Positions 1-8,975 of a stretch of 23,198 nt of DNA are shown one piece after another. Position 1 is the first letter of the stretch; every line of letters begins with the position of its first letter. Made by a program: the position numbers and the translations under genes. The stretch lies in assembly GCF_000003605.2 (NCBI RefSeq), contig NW_003135350.1, positions 2,204-25,401 on the forward strand, read 5' to 3'. The DNA is from Saccoglossus kowalevskii. Lineage: Eukaryota; Hemichordata; Enteropneusta; Harrimaniidae. The notes under the pieces are model-generated. The model had not been told where the DNA came from. It did no database searches and saw only the letters and a list, made by a program, of their open reading frames with translations.

Positions 1-345
1 ATGCAATGCACAAAACAGTGAGAATGTCCATGATGAAATGCACAAAACAGTGAGAATGTCTCATGATGCAATGCACAAAACAATGTGAATGTCCCATGAT
101 TCAATGCACAAAACAATGAGAATGTCCTATGATGCAATGCACAAAACTGAGAATATCCCATGATGCAATGCACAAAACAGTGAGAATGTCTCATGATGCA
201 ATGCACAAAACAGGGAGAATGTCCCATGATGCAATGCACAAAACAGTGAGAATTTTCCATGATGCAATGCACAAAACAATGAGAATGTCCCATGATGCAA
301 TGCACAAAACAGTGAGACAATTCCCATGATGCAATTCACAGAAAA
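1..345. repeat. 33-bp minisatellite array, open at its left end
   Basis: About ten tandem units of roughly 33 bp run from the first base of the window to about 345. The unit core reads ATGATGCAATGCACAAAAC followed by a variable AGTGAGAATGTCC segment. Units differ by single substitutions, and one unit (about 129-158) is shorter. The last unit decays at 328-345. Because 33 is a multiple of three, the array is accidentally open in frame on both strands and gives repetitive peptides that should not be taken as protein. The array lies in the intron upstream of the first visible FYB-family exon, and its left end is cut by the window edge. Eight units keep an exact TGATGCAAT, which matches the CARE (C/EBP-ATF composite) consensus TGATGNAAT; any regulatory role is inference. 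Confidence 0.95.
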
Positions 346-531
346 AAATCGTATGTTTTCATATTTCAGACACTGAAAGTTAGCAAGTTAGTGCAGCCTG
401 TGTGAGCATATGATTATATTAAGTCAGGTATTCAAGTTTGATCTTTAAATTGGACATGAATTAGTGAAAAGTTGGAAAAGATGATAATGATGGTGTATAC
501 TGAGTGGTTCATCTATGATGTTTTTTTACAG

Positions 532-802
532 TGAGTTGAGTGGTTCCCTGGAAACAATATCCAGCACATCATCCAAGGGAAAAGATGACCATGAAAAACA
601 GAGAAAGAAAGAAGAGCAAGCAAAAAAGAAGCAGGAGGAGAAGGAGCGCAAAGAAAAAGAGAGAAAAGAAAAAGAAGAAAAAGATAGACTGAGAAAAGAG
701 CAGTTGGAGCAAAAGAAAAAAGAGAAAGAAGAGGAGAAAAAGAAGAAAGATGAGGAGAAACGGAAGAAAGAAGAGGAGAAAAAGATGAAGAAGTTTTTCA
801 AT
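532..802 (+). CDS. FYB1: FYB-family exon a: Lys/Glu-rich helix leading into hSH3
   Basis: The acceptor is a T-rich tract ending ACAG at 531; the donor is GTAAGA at 803. The first base completes a split codon, so an upstream exon must exist. Ninety residues follow: a Ser/Thr-rich start (ELSGSLETISSTSSKG) and then about 65 residues almost wholly of Lys, Glu, Gln and Arg with i to i+4 charge alternation, typical of a single alpha helix or coiled coil. The exon ends KKMKKFFN, which corresponds to the KKFKL helix that opens the hSH3 domain in FYB1. The opposite strand is open only because of the biased composition. The extreme K/E content alone would be non-diagnostic; the next exon makes the identity. 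Confidence 0.88.
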
Positions 803-3655
803 GTAAGATTTATTTAAATGATGTTAATGATCTAATTAGGACTTGCTTAACTCTGATAAGAATTCTTTTTTGAATAATTTTTATATTTATAGTAATAATA
901 ATAATTTTATTAATTGTATAATGGCCTCCGGCCCATTACAATCATGCAAATTAATTATTGACAAGAAATAAATTTATATTACAAAATATGTATGAAAATA
1001 TAGATGAAGGGTATGTCAATAGATAATATAAGCCCTATATAATAATGTGATAGGGATATTAATATATACATACAAGCTTATTAGGTTCTTCTCATTTGAT
1101 CTTTGATTAAAAAACACTTATAAATAAATAGAGCCAAAGAGTTAATGATTTGGCTTTTAGAGGAACTTAATAGTTGTACTAGAGTATTCAAATTTGGGGG
1201 TAATATGTGTTATAGAAAATAAATATAAATTTAGCAATTTGCACCCACTCACTTCATCACTGACGTAGTTTCATTATTGAGATCACTGTTTTTAAGCCAG
1301 GTGCCCTTGAAAAGCCCATGTCTTGTGACCTGGCAGAAATCCTCATTTGTTGTGTTGTGTTTTATTTGTCATTAAAATCCAAAATGTCTCTTTAATTGAG
1401 ATTTCATGTAGTCTTTTATAATATCTCCTGTATGTTGTTAAGTTATAGCATTAATGAGTTTCCATTTGGATGAATACTAACATGGCAAACTGTTATTGCA
1501 GTTAAAAGGAAGTGAATCTCCGGTAAAACAGGGTACTGCTATCAACAGTTACTCTGGCAAGGAAGAGTCACATGACCTCGCTTTCATAAAAGGCGAGTTA
1601 TTGTATATCATACGATTTGAAGGAAACCCTGAGGGAAAATGGTTGGCCAAAAACAAGGAAGGAAAATGTGAGTTTTATTTACTCCTGACCTAATGATATT
1701 TAACCCTTCTCTTCTTTATTTACCATTTAACAATACATGATTGATATATATTATTGTTTGTCTTGATATCACAAATTATAACATTCATTGAAGAAAAATT
1801 AGTGTTGGTTAACTGTAACCAAACTATTCATAAGTAACCCATAATGTTTCCATGAGATCAATTGAAATAAACATTTGAACCTCAGCTCATTGAATTGATA
1901 ACTGTGTTATTTTAACCCAAATTTATGTTGACATCAACAAAAAACTTGTGTGTCAGGTCACCTAGAAGTGATTTTCCAAATGTTTCATTTGCCTAAACAA
2001 TGCATATTAATAGTGGTATGATTTGACCCTGATTCAAATAATTTCAAGAAAAATTATAGACTTTAATAAAATAACCATCTGTTAATAAGTAACCTGTCAT
2101 TGTTTCATGGTAAGCAGTTACAAAGTTTATTGAAACACTTAAAATTCCTCAGAAGGTATTAAAATGGTTACACTAACTAATTGAACACATATTAAAAACA
2201 TACAAATTTTACACAAATTACTATCTAAAGCACGAAAATGATTTAAAAAAAAAATACTATTGAAAAAAACTGGTGATAAAAAGAAAAAAAAGTAAGTAAT
2301 ATGAATAAAAAAAACATGGAAAAGGGATGAAACAAAAATTATTAAAGGAAAAAAATATTTATATTAATTTTCCAGAAGGTGTTGTTGACTTGTGGTAGCT
2401 GTTAGTTGATTAGTAGCAACAGATACAGTAGTTGATTAGTGGTACCGTAAAATTTGTATTAGAAGCCGCATCCCTAATATAATTCGCACCCATTCTATTT
2501 GAATAATTGAGAATAAAAAAATCATCATTTCTCATATGTGTAGATGCTCTAATAGAAGCCGCATCCCCTCTGTTGCATTGTACCATTTTAATAGAAGCCG
2601 CGGCTTCTAATACAGATTTTACAGTAGTAGTAAATGCTAGTTGATCAGTCAAAACCCATAGTTTATTAGTGGTAACCAGTAATTGGTGAGTGGTCTTGTT
2701 TTATATATATAGTTAAACCCACAATTGATGGATCCAGTAAATCTTCACTTTATTGTCAAGTTCAATGCCTTTTAATATATATGTTGTCTCCTGTTATTGT
2801 CTTCAGATGGTTATGTTGAAATAACAGACGTTTACTGTGATGGCGATGGTGATGACGTCTATGATGAAGCGATGTCAAATGAAATTCCAGAAGAAAGTGA
2901 TGGTGAAGGTAAAGAATTTTTTAATATTTATTTGTAAATTATACATGGTATGTTACAGTTTTTGAAAGTATTCTTTGTTCTGATTACTTGACTATTATAT
3001 CAAATATTTTGGATCACTATAAGCTCTGTAGTCTTTGTATGATTTATGTTAGAATTTATTATAAATTTTATATTTTACATGCCAGTTGTCAGCTAGCCAA
3101 ACAGTACTCTCATTTTGGGCATGTTTCTTGTCGGCTTTTGTTCGCCATAAATCTCTCTCAAATATTTCTCCCACTCCATTCCTTCAAATCATCACTCGTT
3201 TGTCTCTGCAGCCTCCCCCTTCCTCTTGCTCCTTCAACCAGACTATCTATGATCATTGCATTTAGCCCTCTTTTCTTATTTGATGGCTATAAAATGTCAT
3301 TTTCCATCTCTTAACCATATCAACCACTGTCTCCATTTCCTATCCACCCAATCGTTCCCTGACCAAATACAGCACTTCTTCTCTTTCCATGAAATATCCA
3401 TCAACCATCTGTAAACCTTCATCTCAAATGTTGCCAGTTTCTCCTCACTTATCTCGCTCAATGTCCAGCTTTCGCATCCATATAAGAGTGTCGAATTAAC
3501 TATCGCTCTGAGCAATTCAAGTTTATTTACCATTTTTAAGCTTTTAGCTTTCCAAATTGTGTTCTTATGAACAACATGCTGTAATTTCCAATCTCAATAC
3601 CCCCTTTTTTTTAACAGGTGTTACTGAAGAAGTGTACGAATGCGTTGATTTATAA
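532..3655 (+). CDS. FYB1: FYB/PRAM1-family adaptor protein, last four exons (partial at 5' end)
   Basis: Joining 532-802, 1502-1667, 2807-2908 and 3618-3655 gives one uninterrupted frame of 191 residues plus the last base of a codon begun in an upstream exon, ending at TAA 3653-3655. Every junction is GT-AG and the phases agree (0, 1, 1). The order is: a Lys/Glu-rich helical segment, one helically extended SH3 domain (about residues 87-160), and a short acidic C-terminus with two tyrosines. The match to vertebrate FYB1 (ADAP) rests on the KKF start of the domain, the F-x-K-G-E strand, the exact motif NPEGKWL, and G-x-Y-G-Y followed by an acidic VYD segment. In vertebrates these are cytosolic scaffold proteins that join SLP-76, SKAP and Fyn to integrin control, and the hSH3 fold binds acidic lipids rather than classic proline ligands. 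FYB1 has two hSH3 domains; only one C-terminal domain is visible here, as in PRAM1. The assignment is to the family; which of FYB1, FYB2 or PRAM1 is the nearest relative cannot be settled by eye. Confidence 0.88.
803..1501 (+). other. FYB-family intron between exons a and b
   Basis: Phase 0 intron of 699 bp, GTAAGA to TTGCAG. Apart from the possible LINE tail near its left end it is AT-rich unique sequence with no other recognised feature. Confidence 0.8.
891..1010 (-). mobile_element. Possible LINE 3' tail (low confidence)
   Basis: A TAATAATAATAA stretch at 893-904 lies next to an imperfect hairpin, TAATGGCCTCCGGCCCATTA at 919-938. Read on the - strand this is a small GC hairpin followed by an AT-rich region and an ATT-type microsatellite, a layout common at the 3' ends of non-LTR retrotransposons. 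No coding remnant is attached, so the class and right-hand limit are guesses. Confidence 0.3.
1502..1667 (+). CDS. FYB1: FYB-family exon b: core of the hSH3 domain
   Basis: The acceptor is TTATTGCAG ending at 1501; the donor is GTGAGT at 1668. The exon encodes 55 residues and one base of a Tyr codon. It begins LKGSESPVKQGTAINSY and goes on through DLAFIKGELLYIIR to GNPEGKWLAKNKEGK. The FIKGE strand and NPEGKWL correspond closely to FYB1 (FKQGE and NPEGKWL). The exon is open past the donor into the intron, but the reading there does not resemble the family, whereas splicing restores GKYGYVE, matching the conserved GSYGYI of FYB1. Confidence 0.9.
1668..2806 (+). other. FYB-family intron between exons b and c
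   Basis: Phase 1 intron of 1139 bp, GTGAGT to CTTCAG. It contains the inverted-repeat element at 2443-2626. A small perfect hairpin, TTGGTTA ACTG TAACCAA, lies near 1805-1822. The rest is A/T-rich with oligo-A runs around 2245-2355 and shows no coding signal. Confidence 0.8.
2443..2626. mobile_element. MITE-like element, family A copy 1 (TACYGTAAAAT termini)
   Basis: This 184-bp element has terminal inverted repeats: the left end reads TACCGTAAAATTTGTATTAG and the reverse complement of the right end reads TACTGTAAAATCTGTATTAG. Both continue into AAGCCGC. The outermost TA on each side is consistent with a TA target duplication, as for Tc1/mariner-type elements. Modules related to TAATAGAAGCCGCATCCC recur inside it. 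It has no coding capacity; the - strand open frame across it is a by-product. A second copy lies at 8976-9160 in the same orientation. Transposition by a mariner-like enzyme is inferred. Confidence 0.82.
2807..2908 (+). CDS. FYB1: FYB-family exon c: last hSH3 strand and acidic tail
   Basis: This 102-bp exon is bounded by TTGTCTTCAG (acceptor, ending 2806) and GTAAAG (donor, from 2909). With the split Tyr codon it reads YGYVEITDVYCDGDGDD, then VYDEAMSNEIPEESDGEG. The first part completes the hSH3 beta core (YGYIKT in FYB1). The second part is strongly acidic and carries the VYDEA tyrosine, similar in type to the EVYDDV motif that binds the SLP-76 SH2 domain in FYB1. Confidence 0.88.
2909..3617 (+). 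other. Last FYB-family intron
   Basis: Phase 1 intron of 709 bp. More than half of it is an antisense retrotransposon remnant (about 3080-3600) that ends just before the pyrimidine tract of the acceptor, so the branch-point region is probably retroelement-derived. Confidence 0.8.
3080..3600 (-). pseudogene. Non-LTR retrotransposon reverse transcriptase, C-terminal remnant
   Basis: On the - strand, 3590 down to about 3380 reads as the region after the RT catalytic core: HKNTIWKAKSLKMVNKLELL, then the diagnostic LLYGCESWTL, then EKLATFEMKVYRWLMDISWK. A frameshift near 3380 moves the homology into a second frame, seen as RWKMTFYSHQIRKEG and then a Gly/Arg-rich GARGRGRLQRQ segment and LKEWSGR, ending at a stop at 3158-3160. 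These motifs are typical of the 3' end of LINE ORF2 in animals (RTE- and L2/CR1-like types); the clade cannot be fixed by eye. The catalytic palm and the endonuclease are absent and the frame is broken, so it is a dead fragment. Confidence 0.85.
3618..3655 (+). CDS. FYB1: FYB-family terminal coding exon with VYECVDL end
   Basis: The acceptor is a long pyrimidine run ending TTTTAACAG at 3617. The exon completes a Gly codon and encodes VTEEVYECVDL, then TAA. The coding part is only 38 bp, so it would be missed without following the splice phase. Its tyrosine sits in EEVYECV, an acidic context with valine at +3 that resembles SH2-domain ligands. Choice of acceptor is supported by phase, by the pyrimidine tract, and by the continued acidic character across the junction. 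Confidence 0.8.
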
Positions 3656-4180
3656 GCAAAGCAATGTGAAGACGAAGATATTACACATAACCTTTGACCT
3701 TCTGTAATTACCTGTATCATATCAGGTTAAAATGCAGCATACGTGCATGATACAAGTAATGTTGTATTTATATATACAAATTTATTAGCTACTGCACTGT
3801 TTTTAAATCCATATTTTAAATTGAGAGTCAAAATGTATATTTTTGAACATTTTGATATGTGATAAAAAACACGTAGAAACATGGCGCACCAATTCAGTCG
3901 TATTTACAGCATAGATGCATGTTCAGAATTGTTTAAACTAACAGATGTCATTCTTATTATTTTGCTTTTTTTTTTCAATGAAAGCAAATAAGCATTTTTT
4001 ATATTATTATTAGCTACCGGTATATTTTGTTTTTTACTAACCATATTTTTTACCTTAGCCACTGCTATTTTATTCATATATATGTATGTATAAATTTACA
4101 TATTGAAGTTTTTGGTGAATGGGATTAAGTGGTCTAGTTTTGGAGCTCGTAATAAACATCCTTTGCCAAAGTTTTAATTC
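3656..4180 (+). other. Probable 3' UTR of the FYB-family gene
   Basis: Sequence after the stop is AT-rich and noncoding. The first canonical AATAAA after the stop is at 4151-4156, which would give a 3' UTR of about 500-525 bases. No transcript evidence is available, and a variant signal earlier or later (for example ATTAAA near 4357) is possible. Confidence 0.4.
4151..4156 (+). promoter_or_regulatory. Candidate polyadenylation signal AATAAA
   Basis: First exact AATAAA on the + strand downstream of the TAA at 3653-3655. A T-rich stretch follows within about 40 bases, as expected for a cleavage region. Confidence 0.4.
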
Positions 4181-4535
4181 TCTTTTAAATTCACATTGGT
4201 GAAAAGAATACAAGAACAAGGTTGTATACTGCCCTCTACAGGCATGGAGATGTATGACTACAGAGGGCGCTATGTATTTTTGTACTATGCGACTATCGGT
4301 AATCTTATCAATATAAAATAGCAATCTCTAGTTAGTTATTTATCTGTAAAAATACTATTAAATAGATTTCAATGAAGAGTCGGGTACACAGCTATCATGG
4401 TTATGTTCATTTATTACAACTTATGCAAATATATTGCAAGTGTTTGAATGAACTGCATACATATATTCACAAAAAAAAATCCATGCACTGCATTTTACTA
4501 GAACCTCACGTAAGCCAAAAATTGTCTGGATCATT

Positions 4536-5185
4536 GGCGATCCACTCCGCTGGTATTGACCTTAAAATCCCTTTTGTGTCTGTGCGTGTGGTTTTCTGTG
4601 TATTAACTCTTCTGTGAACTTTTTTGCTTGGTTGAAATCGTTCAAACTTGGCAGGCAGGTCACACCTTCACTCTAGTTAGCCGGGAAAATCTGAAAAAAA
4701 TCCTGGTCCACCATTGCCCACATAGCAAAAAAACTGATTTTTGATTACCTTTTTGATAAACTTCAGACATAGCTCATTCTACTCAGCTTGAGTTTGGGCA
4801 CAAAGTTACTATTTGATTTTTGATATTTGTTTTCATTACCGAGAAATTTGAATGAATGAATATTTATTATAGAAAACTAAGCACAACATACCGTGGATGG
4901 ACGACACAGTAACTAAAATTTAGTAAATGTGTCAAGGTAAAAAAAGATATTATTGCGAAAATAAAAAGTTTGTCTTTTATCAAAAGGGTCAACTTGCATG
5001 AATATAATATGGATAACAGCAAAAGACGTGATAGTAATATAGTGAATTGACTTCTGAAGACTGATTTCTTTTTGCGAGCTTCGTCTATGGGGCCTCAGTA
5101 TTAATTATAAACGTTTGCTTCACGTACATGTCCTACCATGGCAACAACGGAAACAATTTTATATTTTTGAGCGGAGTGGATCGCC
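4536..5185. mobile_element. 650-bp segment bounded by a 16-bp inverted repeat
   Basis: GGCGATCCACTCCGCT at 4536-4551 is matched exactly in reverse complement at 5170-5185 (AGCGGAGTGGATCGCC). The match stops sharply on both sides. The interior is AT-rich, has no long open frame, and includes GTTCAAACTTGGCAGG near 4640, a repeat-like phrase. It may be a nonautonomous DNA transposon, but the arms are far richer in G+C than the interior and no target duplication was found, so other origins (such as two copies of one repeat in opposite orientation) remain open. Confidence 0.55.
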
Positions 5186-8127
5186 GGTCAGCCTACCGGC
5201 TTGTTCAAATATGACTTTCTAAGACATATCTTTGTCATTTACGTAACCACTTGCAGCGCTAATGAAGCAAATATGGTACTAATAATTAAGAATGCTTCTA
5301 AACTGCTGTCTTTATTTAACATTTACTATTACTTGTACAATTATTTACTCTACATTGTACAGTCTGTAAATGAGCTCTCTTCTAATGTCACAAATTTATT
5401 TGGGGTTGAAGCCTAATGAAAAAGTTGGTCATAAATCACATGTTTACTGGTTCCTTGTGTGCAATCATGGACTGTATTGGCCATAAATTATTCAAAAATT
5501 TGTATTAATTCTATAGAACGTATTATAGACCTAGAGTGCAATTACTTCAGAAAAGGATAAGAAATCTGGATTACCAGTACATGTGTAATGAGCAGGATTG
5601 CACCTTCAGCAAGTATGAGCCAGTAAATGGCGCTATACACCCCACTTGTGAGAAATTCGCATCCCATTCATTTATTTGTTTATATATTCTCAATGCATGT
5701 TCCAATAATGCAACACATGTTCTCACTGCTTTAACGGTGTCCCTGCAAACTTGCATTGAGATTTAATTTACATGATTAGGATTTACAACAATTATTTTGG
5801 ACATTTAACACAACTATTGTATATTTTTTAACAAAACATTCATATAATGTAATCAAGAATACATTAGTATCTTTTTGAAAGGATTTCTTTGTTATTCACT
5901 TGTATGACTATTCAGTGGAATTAATTGATCTTATTATAAGGTTAATTCATGTCAAGAATGATTAAAATTAATTCAGTGTAATTACATTTGAATTTTATTA
6001 AAACATAATTAGTGGTTATTTACATCTGGTTGCACGTTATATGCTTCTATACTTTGTTATTGTCTAGATATTACTTTCAAAGCTCAGTTCTTAATTACTT
6101 TTATTTGTTAGTTGATTCCGCTTTTGAAAATCATTTCTAGATACGATAATTTTATTATCGGCTGGTGTGATAAAGTTGTGTCATGCCTAGTATTTCTTCA
6201 GACAAATCAAGATTTAATGATAATGGTTCTGTTTTTGTTAAATTTGTATATTTGTGTTTATTTCAGTGTCGTGATGTATTTATATATTTTTGTTTGTGTT
6301 TCATGCTTCATAAAATATATTTGCATCAATGTCATTTTGATTCTGACGTACACACATAGGGCAGTCCTTTATGTTACAAAGAAAGAAAGTTGTAATTGAC
6401 AACAAAATTCCGGCTTGCTTTCATTTTCTACACCTCTTACTGCATTCCTAATTCTGATTTTATTTTAATGTTGACAGTTTTGTCAGAGATGCATTCCATT
6501 CTTACCAATTATCTCAAAATCGTAACTAATATCACAAAATAACATTCAAATTTTAATATACTAGTAATCCTTGTCACTCCTTTAACACATGTGAATGACC
6601 ACCTGCTCATATATCATCCATTTGAGCTATAGCTAATACAACAACCAAAACACTATTGCTGTTGTCCTGCAAAGACTTTGTCCGAGAGCTAATATGAGGG
6701 CAGTATATCCCCTATCACTTTGCAATCATAATTGCTGTGAGTAATCATGGTAGGGGGTATTTTGATTAGCATAAAACATACAAATTTCATGTGTAAATAT
6801 TGTTATAACAATCACCTGTTTTTTTTAGACATGTAGCAATTCTGTTAATGGTTTTCCCAGATTTTAAAGTCAGGGATTTTATGCAAAGTTAGGGGGTCTT
6901 GATAGTTCTTGGTTCTTCCATGGTGATTTGGCCTATCATGAGCACCACTAAAAAAATGTTTTCTTTCTGATGACAGTATACAGTTTTAATGTATGGCACT
7001 GCCTCTTCCCTACATGTTTCTGGTTGGCTACCTCGGTAACTTCAATAATAAATCAATTTCACTTATTTAAACATTTGAAATTAATTAGCTGGGTTTTATT
7101 GCTGTTTATTTTGGTAACTAAAAACACTTAATATGTGAAGAAGATTTTTGTGTGTGCAAAACTGTGAATTTAAAAATTTGCAAGTATCACTGCAATATCA
7201 AATTCATTAAAATTAAACCCAGGGAATATTATTTGTGTTAGAGTATGCTCATTGCATTGTGCGCAGTTATTAAACATATGTATATGGTTTGTATAAAAAT
7301 ATGCACTACCTATATATGTAAATAATGCACAACGCTTGGACACATGTGCATGGATAGTGCAGAGATACATGCAGGATGTGAAGTTTTTTTTGGGGTGGCA
7401 TCTTTAAAAAGTGCCATTGCCAAGTTGTGGGATGTTTGTATATGATCAGTTGGGAGAGGATGTTACTTACCCGTATGTAGAAAAATGTAGAAATTCATAA
7501 ATATATTACCCATATATATGTATTCAAACAATTTTTAATATTTTTGTACAGTACAATTTATTCTGATACATGGTGGTTTTACTAGTACTGTACTTGCAGA
7601 TTTGTATTTTCAACCATTTTGTCTGTATTTCAGGATTTGTTAATTTTTGTTTTAGTTTCATTTTAATAGTTATACGCATTCGAAAAATAGGATGGAGATA
7701 GGGGTTGTGAGAGGAAAGCAAACAAAGGATTACAATAACAATAATTAAAAACAAAGACAAATAGGACAATATTTTGTCATGTAGGTGTGAAAAGAAAATG
7801 CAGAGAACCAAATAGATTTAGTGATTCAGATGAGATGTTTTCAAGATCCTTAGCTGTGTACATTACACCCAGAATTATTTGAATTGAATTTTATCGATGA
7901 GGGCGTAACTAGAGAGCATCTCTGGCACTCCCTCTCAAACTGTGGCATGGATATTGTCTTAATGTTCATGATAAGTGCGACATTTGACAGTAATTTGTAT
8001 TGCTTGTGTTGTATGACTTACTAAGATATAATTGAGTTTCTATAAATTTGACAATTTAATCATTCTACAATAATTATATAATCATTATTTTTCATTTCAG
8101 TTAATTTTTTCTAATTGAATGCAAAAA
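5186..8127. other. No gene recognised; AT-rich noncoding DNA
   Basis: Open frames here (for example 5201-5416, 5536-5766, 6112-6399, 7524-7811) are short, rich in Phe, Leu, Ile and Tyr as expected from AT-rich DNA, lack flanking splice phases that link them, and match no family I recognise. No RNA gene or strong repeat was seen. Confidence 0.6.
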
Positions 8128-8330
8128 TACTGTAAGGTGCTTTATTTTCACTTTGAATTTATTTTCGATTTTCTTCTCTAAAGGGATAAATCAGTGAAAA
8201 TAAAATCCAGCGTAAATACTTTTTCCCTATATTTTACATTCAACCCATCAAAAATCAGTGAAAATAAACTTCATAAAAAACAGCAAAATCAGTGAAAATT
8301 AATTCCAGGTAAAATAAAGTATTTTCAGTA
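8128..8330 (+). mobile_element. MITE-like element, family B copy 1
   Basis: A 203-bp element starts TACTGTAAGGTGCTTTATTT and ends with AAATAAAGTATTTTCAGTA, imperfect terminal inverted repeats with TA at each edge. Inside, AGTGAAAATAAA-type modules recur in both orientations. The interior, including a CCTATATTTTACATTCAACC stretch, is shared with the copy at 21916-22111 in the opposite orientation. It has no coding capacity. Confidence 0.8.
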
Positions 8331-8628
8331 AAGAATGTGTTTGGTTGAAAAGCAAATGACGAAGACATATGTCATTGAGCAGTAATAACTAATTTCTAAT
8401 AAATATATTAAGAATAATGAATTAGTATTTGGTAATAATTAAAATAAGCATAATATAGATTTTGAAGTTTAAACAGAATATCCATATATTTCTATGGAAT
8501 AATCCAGTATTAGTAAAAATTAAGAAAAACCCATGGGAAATGCATCACATGGTTATTGATTTCTTCTGTCACTCATACAGAATGTGTCAGTCAGGACACA
8601 GGGGAATGGGAATTAACCATATTCCTAT
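8331..8628. other. No gene recognised
   Basis: Spacer between the family B element and the G/C hairpin. One short open frame (8462-8656) runs into the hairpin and is not recognisable. Confidence 0.6.
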
Positions 8629-8660
8629 CCTTAGGGGGGTGATCAACCCCCCCTGAGGGG
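8629..8660. repeat. G/C-run palindrome in AT-rich DNA
   Basis: CCTTAGGGGGGT, a GATCA centre, then ACCCCCCCTGAGG form a near-perfect inverted repeat with a 12-bp stem, one mismatch and one extra C. It stands out sharply from the surrounding AT-rich sequence. Function is unknown. Confidence 0.7.
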
Positions 8661-8975
8661 CATGCATATAATCTGTTATTAAAAGCACTAATGATGTCTC
8701 CAGTGGAAAGAATTGTGTCAAAACATACATTTATGTTTGGTTGTTCCCATGGGAACTAAGCATGCGGTGAAGTTCTTATAACTAATTTGTTGTTGATTGT
8801 GCTCAACTCTTTTTATTCTATGTAATAATAAAGTCAATTTAAAAATAATACATTCATAATGAAGTATATTATTATTTATGTGTGCATTTTGGATTCCCAT
8901 GTGTGAAGTACGCTGATATCTCACTGAATGTCTTGTGAATTGATGAAAGTATTTTGATGCATAGATATTTTGAAT

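Noticed and set aside
127-339. Two repetitive open frames (one per strand) over the first 340 bases
   Set aside because: They arise from a 33-bp tandem repeat whose unit is a multiple of three. The peptides simply repeat the DNA period and have no start context or splice logic.
1-345. Possible CRISPR array
   Set aside because: Units are contiguous with no unique spacers, and the surrounding DNA is animal genomic sequence.
526-801. Ser/Phe-rich open frame on the - strand
   Set aside because: It is the complement of the Lys/Glu-rich FYB-family exon; openness follows from the biased codons.
2410-2652. - strand frame similar to the one at 8718-9119, which could suggest a conserved protein family
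   Set aside because: The similarity is confined to the two copies of the family A inverted-repeat element and stops at its edges.
2988-3314. + strand frame of 108 residues in the last FYB intron
   Set aside because: It lies opposite the degraded reverse transcriptase and is rich in Leu, Ser and Cys as expected from that complement.
4220-4275. CTCF-like AGAGGGCGC motifs (also near 9720)
   Set aside because: Only the nine-base core matches; the upstream half of the CTCF consensus is absent in both.
6112-6399. Hydrophobic open frame that looks like a small membrane protein
   Set aside because: The Phe/Ile/Leu/Tyr/Val bias is what AT-rich, T-strand-biased DNA yields; no initiation context, splice sites or family match.
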